In this document: positions 27,821 through 36,812 of the stretch, piece by piece
How positions within the stretch are numbered: the stretch's first letter is position 1
How the letters are laid out: each line of letters starts with the position of its first letter
From: Streptomyces lincolnensis
GTDB lineage: Bacteria > Actinomycetota > Actinomycetes > Streptomycetales > Streptomycetaceae
Direction: 5' to 3'
Length of the DNA: 64,000 bases
NCBI RefSeq assembly: GCF_021173675.1
Contig: NZ_JAIHON010000003.1
Location: 248,001-312,000, forward strand
Translations under genes and position numbers: made by a program
The notes under the pieces: model-generated
What the model was told of the DNA's origin: nothing
Databases searched by the model: none
What the model saw: only the letters and a program-made list of their open reading frames with translations

Positions 27821-28558
27821 ATGAGCGAAACGAAGAACGCGCTGGTGACCGGCGCGAACAAGGGCATCGGGTACGAGATCGCGGCCGGGCTGGGCGCCGT
27901 CGGGTACCGGGTGGGCGTGGGAGCGCGCGACGAGGCCCGGCGTGAGACCGCCGTGGAGAAGCTGCGGGCCGCGGGGGTGGACGCGTTCGGGGTGCCGCTG
28001 GACGTGACCGGCGACCGGAGCGTCACCGAGGCCGCGGAACTGATCGAACGACGGGCCGGGCGCCTGGACGTCCTGGTCAACAACGCCGGCATCTCGGGAG
28101 ACACCGGGCCGGGGTGGGTGCAGGACCCGACCATGCTCGACCTCGACCTGGTCCGCACGGTCGTGGAGACCAACGTCCTCGGTGTCATCCGGGTGACCAA
28201 CGCGATGCTGCCGCTGCTGCGGCGCTCGGCGTCACCCCGCATCGTCAACGTCTCCAGTGCCGTGGCCTCCCTGACCCGGCAGGCGGACCCGGGGATCGAG
28301 ATCGGCCCTGTCATGGCGGCCTACGCGCCGTCGAAGACGTTCCTCAACGCCGTCACCGTGCAGTACGCCCGCCAGTTCACCGGTACGAACATCCTGATCA
28401 ACGCCGCCTGTCCGGGCCTGGTCGCGACCGACTTCACCGGCTTCCACGGACCCCGCACACCCGAACAGGGCGCGGCCACGGCGATCCGGCTCGCCACGCT
28501 GCCCGACGACGGCCCGACGGGCGCGTTCTTCGAGGACGACGGCGCCATCCCCTGGTGA
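27821..28558 (+). CDS. Short-chain dehydrogenase/reductase
   Basis: 245 aa classical SDR. The cofactor motif is TGANKGIGYEIA, the NNAG motif reads VNNAGISG, the catalytic Ser lies in IVNVSSAVA and the YxxxK motif is YAPSK. ATG 27821 follows a CAGGGGC ribosome site. It is divergent from the LysR regulator, a common pairing for inducible carbonyl reductases of xenobiotic or carbonyl stress. The substrate is unknown; the family is similar to plant-type carbonyl reductases that lack a strict substrate. Confidence 0.9.
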   Translation: MSETKNALVTGANKGIGYEIAAGLGAVGYRVGVGARDEARRETAVEKLRAAGVDAFGVPLDVTGDRSVTEAAELIERRAGRLDVLVNNAGISGDTGPGWVQDPTMLDLDLVRTVVETNVLGVIRVTNAMLPLLRRSASPRIVNVSSAVASLTRQADPGIEIGPVMAAYAPSKTFLNAVTVQYARQFTGTNILINAACPGLVATDFTGFHGPRTPEQGAATAIRLATLPDDGPTGAFFEDDGAIPW

Positions 28559-28673
28559 CGCCGGATTCCGCCTGCCGTCCGACGCTCCCGGCGCCGGTCC
28601 AGAGGCCCACGGACTCCGAAGAACTCCGATCAATTGCCTCCCGTGGCTCCAACTTCTTTCACCCTACGCACCG

Positions 28674-28703
28674 TTGACACGATCCGGACCCCAGATCAAT
28701 CAT
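28674..28703 (+). promoter_or_regulatory. Candidate promoter of the alpha-L-fucosidase gene
   Basis: A consensus TTGACA (28674-28679) is followed 18 bp later by AATCAT (28698-28703), in an unusually AT-rich patch just before the fucosidase ribosome site. The -10 match is modest. Confidence 0.4.
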
Positions 28704-28730
28704 CATACATCCGATGAATGGGAGCCGCTC

Positions 28731-31088
28731 ATGAGTGCGTATCCAAGACGTCAGGTGCTGGGCGTCGCGGCGGGTGTGACAGCCGCGGCGACGCTTCCGC
28801 CGGCCGTGGGTGCCCGGGCGCGGGCCGCGGACGGGACGACGGGGCAGGCGGGGCGGGCGGGGGAGTGGGTCTCGGTCCCCGACCCGGTACCCGTCCCCCT
28901 CGACGCCCTCTTCGACAACGACGGCATCGACACCGCCACCGCACGCGGCGGCGACTTCGACGGCTCGGGCTACACGTTCCCGGGCGAGGAACTCCCGGCC
29001 GGACGGATCGACGTCGACGGGATCTCCTTCCTCTTCCCGTCGTCCGCCGCTGGCGCCGGGAACAACGTCGTCGCGCTCGGCCAGCGCGTCGACCTGCCCA
29101 AGGGCCGTTACATGTCCGCCCTGTTCCTCACCGCGGGCAGTTACGGCGACGCCTCGGGCACGGCCACCGTGCACTACGCGGACGGCTCGTCCACCACCGC
29201 GGCACTGGGAGGTGCGGACTGGTACGCGGCGGGCGGCCCGCTGTCGGCCGCGTACCGCTACGGGCCGGACGGCACCAAGGACGAGCACAGCGTGGGGATC
29301 GGCGTATCGGAGGTGTGGACCGACCCTCGGCGGGAGGCGGTCGCGCTCACGCTGCCGAAGACCAACCCGGTCGAGGTCGGCAAGACGTCCTTGCACGTCT
29401 TCGCGCTCTCCCTGCAGCCGGCCGCCCAGGGGCGCGCGCTGGTCCTGCGGGACGCGCACTCGACGAACTCGCTGCTGGAGTCCACCGGCGCCCAGAGCGT
29501 CGAGGCCACGGTCGTCAACGCGGGCACCGTCGCCGTCCTCGCCGCCGACGGGGTCTCGGTGGCCGTCGACGTGCCCGGCGCCCGCACCGTCGAGCCGGCG
29601 CGCGTCCGCCGCCTCGACCCCGGTGAGCAGGCGCGCGTTCGCGTCGGCATCCGCAACCGCACCGGCACCGCGCCCGGCACCGCACAGGACGGCACGGTGA
29701 CCGTCAGCGGGCGCGGCGAACAAGTCACCGCGAGAAAGGGCAGGGTGACCCTCGGCGTCGCCGACTACCGGCCCACCGAGACGTCCCTCTACGGCCATCA
29801 GGCGCCGTACTGGTTCCAGGGCGCCAAGTTCGGCATCTTCATCCACTGGGGCGTCTACTCGGTGCCCGCCTGGTCGCCCGTCGGCAAGCAGTACGCCGAG
29901 TGGTACTGGAACCACATGCAGGATCCGGCGAACGCCGTCTACGCGTACCACCGGGAGAAGTACGGCGAGGACTTCGCGTACGACGACTTCATCCCGATGT
30001 TCACGGCGGAGAGGTTCGATCCTCGGGCGTGGGTCGAGCTGTTCCGGGACGCGGGCGCGCAGTACCACGTGCTGACGTCGAAGCACCACGAGGGCTTCGC
30101 CCTGTGGGACACGAAGGTCTCCGACCGCAGTTCGGTGAAGCTGGGACCGAAGCGGGACCTGGTCAAGGAGCTCTTCGACGCCTCCCGGCGCCACACCCCC
30201 GAACTCCACCGCGGCCTGTACTTCTCCATGCCCGAGTGGTTCAACCCGGACAACCCGTGGATGGGCCACGCCCCGCGCAATCCGTACACGCAACAGCCGG
30301 TGCCGTACACCGGGTACACCGCGGGCAAGGACTACGTCCGGGACTACCAGGCCCCGCAGATGCTGGAGCTGATCCACGGCTACGACCCGCAGCTCATCTG
30401 GTGTGACATCGGCGGCGCCAACGACAGCGTCCGGGTCCTGGCGGAGTACTTCAGCCGGGCCAAGAACCGCCGCCGGCCGATCGAGGTCACCGTCAACAAC
30501 CGCGCGGGCATCGGCTTCCACGACTTCACGACCCCCGAGTACACGACGTACGAGAACACCGTCGTGGCCAAGTGGGAGTCCAGTCGTGGCCTCGATCCCT
30601 TCAGTTACGGCTACAACCGGGCCACGCCCGACGACGCCTACATGACGACCGAGGAGGTCGTGCACAGCCTGGTCGACATCGTCTCCAAGAACGGCAACTT
30701 CCTGCTCGACATCGGGCCGCGCGCCGACGGCACCATCCCGGAGATCATGCAGAGGCGGCTGCGGGAGACGGGCCACTGGCTGCGGACCAACGGCGAGGCG
30801 ATCTACGACACGACGTACTGGTCCCGCATGGCCCAGCTGGGCGAGGACCTGCGGTTCACGATCCGGCAGAACGAGGCGTTCTACATCCACTCGCTGGCCC
30901 GGCCGGGCGCGAAGCTCACTGTCGAGGCCCCGGTGCCGATCCGCAGCGGCGACAAGGTGACGATGCTCGGCCACGACCGCCCGCTGACCTGGACCGTCAG
31001 CAACGGCTCGCTCGTGATCGACGTACCCGAGGCGGCCCGCGGGGCAGGACAGCACGTGTGGGTGTTCAAGGTGGCGTGGCGGGGCTGA
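28731..31088 (+). CDS. Secreted alpha-L-fucosidase (GH29)
   Basis: 785 aa. The N-terminus has a Tat-like signal (RRQVLGVAAGVTAAATLPPA, cleavage near ARARA-ADG), so the enzyme is exported folded. Residues of about 50-350 form an N-terminal beta-rich region. The GH29 catalytic barrel follows with FGIFIHWGVYSVPAWSP, TSKHHEGFALW, the nucleophile Asp in LIWCDIG, and the C-terminal GNFLLDIGPRADG signature. ATG 28731 has GGGAG upstream. It would release fucose from external glycans. No fucose uptake genes sit nearby, and the gene stands alone between its own promoter and a hairpin terminator. Confidence 0.92.
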   Translation: MSAYPRRQVLGVAAGVTAAATLPPAVGARARAADGTTGQAGRAGEWVSVPDPVPVPLDALFDNDGIDTATARGGDFDGSGYTFPGEELPAGRIDVDGISFLFPSSAAGAGNNVVALGQRVDLPKGRYMSALFLTAGSYGDASGTATVHYADGSSTTAALGGADWYAAGGPLSAAYRYGPDGTKDEHSVGIGVSEVWTDPRREAVALTLPKTNPVEVGKTSLHVFALSLQPAAQGRALVLRDAHSTNSLLESTGAQSVEATVVNAGTVAVLAADGVSVAVDVPGARTVEPARVRRLDPGEQARVRVGIRNRTGTAPGTAQDGTVTVSGRGEQVTARKGRVTLGVADYRPTETSLYGHQAPYWFQGAKFGIFIHWGVYSVPAWSPVGKQYAEWYWNHMQDPANAVYAYHREKYGEDFAYDDFIPMFTAERFDPRAWVELFRDAGAQYHVLTSKHHEGFALWDTKVSDRSSVKLGPKRDLVKELFDASRRHTPELHRGLYFSMPEWFNPDNPWMGHAPRNPYTQQPVPYTGYTAGKDYVRDYQAPQMLELIHGYDPQLIWCDIGGANDSVRVLAEYFSRAKNRRRPIEVTVNNRAGIGFHDFTTPEYTTYENTVVAKWESSRGLDPFSYGYNRATPDDAYMTTEEVVHSLVDIVSKNGNFLLDIGPRADGTIPEIMQRRLRETGHWLRTNGEAIYDTTYWSRMAQLGEDLRFTIRQNEAFYIHSLARPGAKLTVEAPVPIRSGDKVTMLGHDRPLTWTVSNGSLVIDVPEAARGAGQHVWVFKVAWRG

Positions 31089-31095
31089 ACCGGTG

Positions 31096-31121
31096 CCGCC
31101 GCCGTCCCTGGACGGCGGCGG
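31096..31121 (+). terminator. Hairpin terminator after the fucosidase gene
   Basis: A 12-bp perfect stem rich in GC (31096-31107 with 31110-31121) begins 8 bp after the fucosidase stop. The true loop is probably four bases because the two-base loop cannot form. Confidence 0.7.
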
Positions 31122-31129
31122 TCGGGCGG

Positions 31130-31225
31130 CCTCAGATGGTTGAGGCCGCCGTCGACGGACAGGCTCGAACCGGTGATGAAGCTGCTCTGATCGGAGGCGA
31201 GGAAGGCCACGGCGGCGGGAGCGTT
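31130..31225 (-). pseudogene. C-terminal remnant of a short-chain dehydrogenase
   Basis: The minus strand reads AAVAFLASDQSSFITGSSLS then VDGG, the unmistakable C-terminal end of a classical SDR. Only about 35 residues survive: there is no Rossmann motif, no YxxxK, no start, and the frame runs on without its own stop. It abuts a TetR fragment on the other strand, so a divergent or convergent SDR/TetR pair has probably been deleted internally. Confidence 0.75.
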
Positions 31226-31398
31226 TCCGGCGAGCCGCCGACGAGGGAGACCTGCCCCCGGGAACCGATCCGGGGCTCCTGGCCCGCTACGTCACCACCC
31301 TGGCGTACGGCATCGCCGTGCAGGCCGCGAGCGGTGTCTGCCGCGAGGAGCTCCAGGCGATGGCCGACGCGGCCCTACGCGGCTTTCCGCTGACCTGA
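31226..31398 (+). pseudogene. C-terminal remnant of a TetR-family regulator
   Basis: The plus-strand frame ending with TGA at 31396-31398 reads LLARYVTTLAYGIAVQAASG followed by EELQAMADAALRGFPL, typical of the C-terminal ligand domain of TetR regulators. The helix-turn-helix part and any start are absent. The fragment meets the SDR fragment directly, with no recognisable spacer. From here to the SUKH gene (31399-31481) nothing else was seen. Confidence 0.7.
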
Positions 31399-31481
31399 GA
31401 GAGCGGCTCGGGCGACCGGCACGGCGAGGTGTCCGCCGGCTCGCGAACTCGTCCGAGCAGGCGTCCCCGACCCCTGGAGGG

Positions 31482-32093
31482 TCACCCGTAGAGCGAGCGG
31501 GCTCCCGGGCTGTCGCCCTTGAAGCGCTGGCCCGCGGCGATCTCCTCGCCGACCACGGACCAGACGGTCTCGTCGTCCTCGAAGGGGAGCGGGTCGATGC
31601 CGCTCGTCTCCTGGCGGATCCGTTCGACCTCGCTCTCCAGGCGCTCGAAGTCGGCCTCCTCGTCGTCGCCGCTGAAGGTGAACTCTTCGAGCAGGCGCTG
31701 GAATCGGAGGGTGACCTGGATGAGGGAGGAGACGTCCGTGTGGAGTCCCCGCACGGTCTCCTCGTCGGCGTCGAAGGCGTGCACCGCGCCGGATCCGGGG
31801 TCGAGGGCGAGATGGACGTTGAGCAGCCAGCCGATGACGGGCCACCCGCCCGCGTCCTGCGGGGCGTCCTCGAAGTCCTCGGTGTCGACGACGTCCTGGA
31901 CGAGGGGCAGCCGACCGGAGTCCTCGTCGGGCTCACGCAGCAGGAGCGTCCCGGTGGGGACACCGACGGTCTGCAGGAGGCGGGCGCCTTCGGTGTCCGC
32001 GGCGGGGGGCGGGAAGGCGGTGGCGGGCAGGGTCGCGAGCCGGTCCTCGCCGAAGATGTCGGCGAGTTCGCCGCGGGTGACGTCGAAAAGCAC
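31482..32093 (-). CDS. SUKH-4 family immunity protein
   Basis: 203 aa, acidic. The pattern RLLQTVGVPTGTLLL followed by an acidic loop and the later GWPVIGWLLNVHLALDPGSG fits the SUKH-4 (SMI1/KNR4-like) immunity fold. GTG 32093 is the only possible start because an in-frame stop lies about 60 bp upstream; GGAG precedes it. It sits directly downstream of the toxin gene on the same strand, the expected position for a cognate immunity protein that binds and neutralises the toxin tip. The 140-bp gap before it is less GC-rich than its surroundings. Confidence 0.75.
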   Translation of the reverse strand: MLFDVTRGELADIFGEDRLATLPATAFPPPAADTEGARLLQTVGVPTGTLLLREPDEDSGRLPLVQDVVDTEDFEDAPQDAGGWPVIGWLLNVHLALDPGSGAVHAFDADEETVRGLHTDVSSLIQVTLRFQRLLEEFTFSGDDEEADFERLESEVERIRQETSGIDPLPFEDDETVWSVVGEEIAAGQRFKGDSPGARSLYG

Positions 32094-32233
32094 TGACGGA
32101 ACTCCGAACTCGGCGGCGCCGCGGGCGCCGTGGGTCTTTTGGTGGACAGAAAGCGTTCACAACAACAGCGTTGCGGATCGAGGTGCTTTCGGCGGCGGTC
32201 CGATTTCACCCCGCCGCCCGCTCACCCGGCCTC

Positions 32234-33922
32234 CTATGGAACGAACTTGTTGTCCGAGGGTGAGAGGTTCATCACTGTACCAGTGCGTCCCCCGGAGACC
32301 CCGTGCTGGTCCCACTGGTCGTGCAGCCACTTGACGTAGGCGCGGTGTTCCCGGTCCTTCTTGTACTTGCTGAGCTCTTCGCCGTTCGGGCCCTTTTCGG
32401 ACTGATCGTATTTCGAGCTGTGCGTGACGTCGAGATTGTCGGGGAATTCCCGGGCAAGATATTTGTCGCACTTGGGATTCTTCTGGCAGGGCTCACGTTC
32501 CGTGAAGAGCTCGCCGACGTTTCCCTCGTGCCCCCTTTTGATCAGCGGGTGTCCGATGGAGCGTTCGGAATGTGCCTCACCGCTGGCGCCGACCAGGATG
32601 AAACGATTCCCCTTGCCGTCGTCGTAGAGCGCCGACGCGTAGTTGCCGCCGGGTATGTAGGAACCGGGGCGTTCGGTGCGGTTGGCGTAGCGGCCGAGCT
32701 GGGTGGCGCGGGACAGGTCGGTGGAGCCGGGCGCGACCTTCGTCGAGTTGACCTTGGTGCCGTTGTCGGGCTTGTTCTTGCGCTGCTTGTCGCCCTTGTT
32801 GTTCCACGGGTACCAGGCCTTGTCGCCGAGTACGTCGTTCACCCCGGAGGAGTCGTTGTGGCGGACGGGGGTGGTGGTCCCGTCGTGGTGCAGCTGGCGT
32901 ATCGAACCGTCGTCGCTGAGGAGATACATGGGCGTGTCGCCGTCGTGCTTGACCTTCTTGACGTCGACCTTCTCGGCTTCGTCGCCGATGTCGTGGTCCT
33001 TGCGCTTGAGGTCCTTGGAGGCGGTCTTCACCCGGTCCGGGATGGTGTCCGTGACATGGTCGGTCACCTTCTTGGCGGCCTTCTCCATGCCGTCGAGGGC
33101 ACCCTCGAGGATGGAGTCGAAGGCCTCGGTGAAGGTGTCCTTGCCCTTGGTCTTGCCGAAGGTGGTCTTCGACTTGCCGAGGTGGATCCCGGACTGGCTG
33201 CTCATGTCGCCGCCGTGGCGGGAGACCTTGCCGGCGCCGTCCTCGAACTCGACGTGGTCGATGACCGTCTTCTTGCCCGCGCCGCCGGACCCACCCGCGT
33301 CGTCGCCGGCGGAGGCCAGTTTCATGCCGCCCGGGTTGTTCCCGGGGTTGAAGGCTCCCTCGGCGAGGTCGAGGACCGTGTCCGCGACGAGTTCCTGGAG
33401 TTTGCCGGTGACGGGCTCGGTGACCTTCGCGACGAGCTCGTCGACGATCCGCTCGACCGCCTCGTCGATGAGCCGCTTGACGATGGTGCGCATCAGGGCG
33501 ATCTCACCGGCGGCGACCGCGGCGGAGATGCCCAGGGTCACCGGCGCGGCGGCGAGTTCGGCGACGATGGTGGCGGCGAGCACCCCGAGCTCGATGCCCG
33601 CCTTGACCTTCATGCCGCGGATGATCTGGCCGACACCGTCACAGGCGTCCGCGAACAGCCGCGCCAGCTCGGGGATCTTGTCCAGGTGACCGGCCTTCAC
33701 ATGCGACCAGTGCTTCTGCATGGACTCGACGGCCCAGCCCTCGGAGGAGTTGAGGATGCGGGTCACGGCCTTGTCCGCGTCGCCGCCGTGGCCCTCGAAG
33801 TCCTTGGCGAAGTCCCGTATGGACGTCGCCATCTCGAAGTAGTCGTCCTCGTCGACGTTGGGCCAGTTGACCCCGATCAGGTCGAGTGCCTCGTCGATGA
33901 TGCTCGGCAGTACCAGACCCAT
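32234..33922 (-). CDS. WXG-type polymorphic toxin with C-terminal deaminase-like domain
   Basis: 562 aa. The first 180 residues look like the WXG100-like/CpnT-type N-terminal helical domain used for type VII or related secretion (VNWPNVDEDDYFEMA; SEGWAVESMQKHW). A Gly/Lys/Asp-rich linker follows (about 200-390). The last 130 residues contain a possible deaminase zinc site: HSE in GEAHSERSIGHPL, then EPC with a second Cys in EREPCQKNPKC. This is the H-x-E/PC-x-C arrangement of the toxin deaminase superfamily, with a C-x5-C spacing. ATG 33922 follows a GGGGGAGGGA site. The C-terminal coding part is visibly lower in GC than the rest. Predicted target is nucleic acid or nucleotide cytosine or adenine; this is family inference. 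Confidence 0.75.
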   Translation of the reverse strand: MGLVLPSIIDEALDLIGVNWPNVDEDDYFEMATSIRDFAKDFEGHGGDADKAVTRILNSSEGWAVESMQKHWSHVKAGHLDKIPELARLFADACDGVGQIIRGMKVKAGIELGVLAATIVAELAAAPVTLGISAAVAAGEIALMRTIVKRLIDEAVERIVDELVAKVTEPVTGKLQELVADTVLDLAEGAFNPGNNPGGMKLASAGDDAGGSGGAGKKTVIDHVEFEDGAGKVSRHGGDMSSQSGIHLGKSKTTFGKTKGKDTFTEAFDSILEGALDGMEKAAKKVTDHVTDTIPDRVKTASKDLKRKDHDIGDEAEKVDVKKVKHDGDTPMYLLSDDGSIRQLHHDGTTTPVRHNDSSGVNDVLGDKAWYPWNNKGDKQRKNKPDNGTKVNSTKVAPGSTDLSRATQLGRYANRTERPGSYIPGGNYASALYDDGKGNRFILVGASGEAHSERSIGHPLIKRGHEGNVGELFTEREPCQKNPKCDKYLAREFPDNLDVTHSSKYDQSEKGPNGEELSKYKKDREHRAYVKWLHDQWDQHGVSGGRTGTVMNLSPSDNKFVP

Positions 33923-34097
33923 GGCCGCGCGTTCCCTCCCCCGTCACCTGCATCTCCTGCCCTCAGCTAACGTGACAGATTGTCAGGTACACAAGTTGAA
34001 AGCGGGTCGCGTCGCCGATCTGTGACAAGAGTCCCATCCGACGGTGGGTGCACCGGAGTTGGTAGCGGAGCGAGGGGCGTCCCCCGTGGGGCGGCCG

Positions 34098-35786
34098 TCA
34101 TCGCGCCCGCAGCCGCACGAGCGCGTCGTCCGTCCCCACCACCAGGTCCCCTTCCGCCGTGAAGGCGATGGCGTGGGCCCGGCCGCCGGGGCGGAAGGTG
34201 CGCAGCCGGTCGTCGTCCAGGGCCCGGTGTTCGACGAGTCCGTCCGACCAGGCGATCGCGAGGACGAGCCCGGTGTCGGCCGCCGTCACCGCCACCGCGT
34301 CGACGGCGCAGTCGCGAGCGGCCACCGGCTCGGGCATGGGGTCGGTGTGCGGTGCCCACGCGCGTACGGTGCCGTCTGCGCCGCCCGTGTACAGCAGGAC
34401 GAAGGCGTCACCCTCCGCGGAGACGGACAGGGCGGTCCCGGCGACCGCGGTGACGCGCCCTCGGTGCAGGGCGGCGGTACGCGGCTCGGCGCCGACGGCC
34501 ACCACGTGCACGGTGCCGGCCGCGTCACCGAGGACGACACGGTCCGCGAACCCGGTCAGCGCGGTGACCGGCTCCCGGCGGTGGCCCGTGTACCGCTCCA
34601 CGGCTTCGAGGAGCTGCTCCTGAGCGGAGGGGCCGTCGTCGATGAGGGCGGCGAGCCCCTTGCGCCGCGCGGACTCGACGGCGCGCTGGGTGTGCAGGAG
34701 GCCGTGCTCGTCCAGGACGCTGACAGTGCCGTCGCCGTACTCGGCGGTGGTACGGGCGCCGGGCACGGGATGCGGGAGGCGGCCCACGGAACCGGCGCTG
34801 TCCGCGTCGAGGAGGCGCACGGTGCCCTGGTGGTCGGCGACGACGAGCTGCCCGGCCAGCGGGCCGGTACCGGCCGTCAGGGAGCGGACCGGGCCGGGCC
34901 ACGGCGGGCTGACGTCACCGCGCACCCGGTGCCGGACGACGGTCCAGGAGGCGTGCCGGGCAGCGGAGTCGAGGGCGGCGGGCAGCCGCGGATCGGCGGC
35001 GTCGCCGAGGGCGGCGAGCAGGACCAGGGCGCGTTCGGCGGCCGGCTGCTCTCGGGTCAGGGCGGCGCCGGACCGCAGCCAGGCGGCGCGCAGTCCGCCG
35101 TGGCTCTCCTCGGAGCGTTCGTACGCGACGGTCACACTCCAGGGGTCGGCGGCACAGACCGAGGCGGGATCGTCCAGGTCGAACGGTTCCTCCGGCTCCG
35201 GTTCCTGTTCCGTGAGCCCGGTCGGGTCGACGGGGTGGGCCGCCTCCCAGGACGCGCGGCGCGCCTCGTCGGTCCACTGGGACTCGTCCAGGTCCATGCG
35301 GGCACAGAGACCGGCGGTGAGCTCCCGCTCCCACCGCGTACCGGAGCGCACCTCCACCAGCACCCGCACATGCTCCAACGCGGCGAGGTCCAGGGCGAGT
35401 TCGACAAGAGCGCCGGGCTGCTCGGCGCGGTGCAGCTCGGGCAGCGCGATCACGGTACGGCGCCGGTCGGCGGCCAGCGCGGCCAGGAGGTCGCCGGGGG
35501 AGCGGGCGGCGATCGACAACTGCTGGCCGAGCATCCAGGCGGCCGTGGTCGCGGTCTGGCCGGGCAGGGGTACGAAGCCGTGGACGCGGCGCTCGTCGAC
35601 GGTGCCGGGCCGGGTGCCGTGGCCGATCAGCCAGGCCAGGAGCCGTGACTTGCCGCTGCCCTCGGCGCCGGTGACCACGGCGAGGCCCGGGGCGCGGGGG
35701 TCGCCCAGCCAGGAGAGCAGGGCGGCCGCGGCGGGCTCCCGCCCGGAAGCGGGCCGGGACCAGGGCGTGGCGGTGTCGGCGGTCAT
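34098..35786 (-). CDS. NTPase with C-terminal WD40-like repeats
   Basis: 562 aa. The N-terminal half has a Walker A loop TGAEGSGKSRLLAWL; the matching Walker B strand reads TVIALPELHRA, with Pro where the Mg-binding Asp is expected. The C-terminal half (about 290-560) shows repeating blocks such as VVADHQGTVRLLDADSAG, VVLGDAAGTVHVVAVG and LLYTGGADGTVRAWAPH, consistent with a WD40-like propeller. It lies between a SUKH-deaminase fusion gene and the toxin gene, all on one strand, with 37 bp to the former. It may be a STAND-like sensor or scaffold of the toxin locus. The link is by context. Confidence 0.75.
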   Translation of the reverse strand: MTADTATPWSRPASGREPAAAALLSWLGDPRAPGLAVVTGAEGSGKSRLLAWLIGHGTRPGTVDERRVHGFVPLPGQTATTAAWMLGQQLSIAARSPGDLLAALAADRRRTVIALPELHRAEQPGALVELALDLAALEHVRVLVEVRSGTRWERELTAGLCARMDLDESQWTDEARRASWEAAHPVDPTGLTEQEPEPEEPFDLDDPASVCAADPWSVTVAYERSEESHGGLRAAWLRSGAALTREQPAAERALVLLAALGDAADPRLPAALDSAARHASWTVVRHRVRGDVSPPWPGPVRSLTAGTGPLAGQLVVADHQGTVRLLDADSAGSVGRLPHPVPGARTTAEYGDGTVSVLDEHGLLHTQRAVESARRKGLAALIDDGPSAQEQLLEAVERYTGHRREPVTALTGFADRVVLGDAAGTVHVVAVGAEPRTAALHRGRVTAVAGTALSVSAEGDAFVLLYTGGADGTVRAWAPHTDPMPEPVAARDCAVDAVAVTAADTGLVLAIAWSDGLVEHRALDDDRLRTFRPGGRAHAIAFTAEGDLVVGTDDALVRLRAR

Positions 35787-35823
35787 GAACGCGTCTCCGT
35801 TTCTGCGGAACTCGGGCGGCGCC

Positions 35824-36693
35824 TCACTGCCGGGCCTGCCGCGCGGCGTGGGCGATGAGCTCCTCGATGCCTTCGTCGCGGGACTCCGCGGTGGCGCCGT
35901 AGTCGAAGCTGTGCGTGAACTCGGCGTGCGCCAGGACGGACTGGAGCCGGACGGAGCAGTAGTGGCCCGGCATCATGCACGGCTCCAGTTCGCAGTAGAC
36001 GCGGCGGACCTGCTCGGGCTCCACCCCGGCGGCGGAGAGCCGCTGCCACAGCTGCTCCTCGGGGTGCGGGCGGCCGGGGCCGGTCCGGGCGGTGACGATC
36101 TGCTCCACACCGTCCTCGCCGACGTACTCGAAGGCCGAGGAGAAGGGGAAGTTGAGGGTGTGGCGGACGTCGTCGAGCACCCGCGACCACCAGTTCTCCC
36201 GGTCGGCGACGGCCTCCGGGTCGATCTGCCGGACCTCCCGCACCAGCGCGGCGAACGCCTCGGCGGCGGACCGGAGCCCGTCGGAGGCGGCGATCACCGG
36301 GAGGGCGCGGTCCAGGGCGGCGGCGCAGTGCGTGAAGGCGGCGACGTCCGAGTTGACGAACAGGGAGGGTTCGCCGCGTCCGAGGAAGAGGGCCTTCACG
36401 GAGCCGTCGGAGCGGACGCACAGTTCCGCCAGCCGGTCGGTGCCGATGCGCACCCACTCCGCCCACTCGCCCTGCAGCGCGACGCCGCGATGGCCGGTGT
36501 ACATCCCCAGAGTCGGCCCGTCGGTGTCGTCCGCCGCGATGAAGTACGGGCCGACGTGCAGCGGTACACCGACCTGCGCGAGGTGGCTGCGGGCCGAGGC
36601 CGGCACGGTCCCGTACGAGGCGGGCATGGCGATGCGGCGCAGCCCGTAGGGGCCGAACTGTGCGACGGCGGGGTCCGAGGGGAGCTCGGGCAT
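35824..36693 (-). CDS. SUKH-4 immunity-like domain fused to a deaminase-like domain
   Basis: 289 aa from ATG 36693 (a GTG three bases earlier is possible). The first 150 residues fit SUKH-4 (HLAQVGVPLHVGPYFIA; GEPSLFVNSDVAAF). The C-terminal part carries HPEEQLW and then ELEPCMMPGHYC, the same H-x-E ... EPC-x5-C layout seen in the adjacent toxin tip, ending in THSFDYG. So a putative immunity domain and a putative deaminase fold are joined in one protein. It probably starts the leftward unit that continues with the NTPase/WD40 gene, the toxin and the second SUKH protein. Whether the deaminase part is active, or a decoy or sensor, is not visible. Confidence 0.7.
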   Translation of the reverse strand: MPELPSDPAVAQFGPYGLRRIAMPASYGTVPASARSHLAQVGVPLHVGPYFIAADDTDGPTLGMYTGHRGVALQGEWAEWVRIGTDRLAELCVRSDGSVKALFLGRGEPSLFVNSDVAAFTHCAAALDRALPVIAASDGLRSAAEAFAALVREVRQIDPEAVADRENWWSRVLDDVRHTLNFPFSSAFEYVGEDGVEQIVTARTGPGRPHPEEQLWQRLSAAGVEPEQVRRVYCELEPCMMPGHYCSVRLQSVLAHAEFTHSFDYGATAESRDEGIEELIAHAARQARQ

Positions 36694-36812
36694 CACAGAC
36701 CTCTCACGGTGGCGGACGTGTCAACTCCACCTTATGCGCAGGCCAGACAGGGTCCCGGGGGCTGTGACGAATCCGAGACGAGGCCCTGGTGTACACGGTC
36801 CCGGCAGGGGAA

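Noticed and set aside
26857..28314. A long leftward frame extending LysR to 485 aa
   Set aside because: The extra N-terminal 195 residues are a shadow of the divergent SDR; the HTH begins at 27729.
28559..28673. Possible short gene between the SDR and the fucosidase
   Set aside because: Continuing frames end quickly, have no ribosome site, and the stretch fits the fucosidase promoter region.
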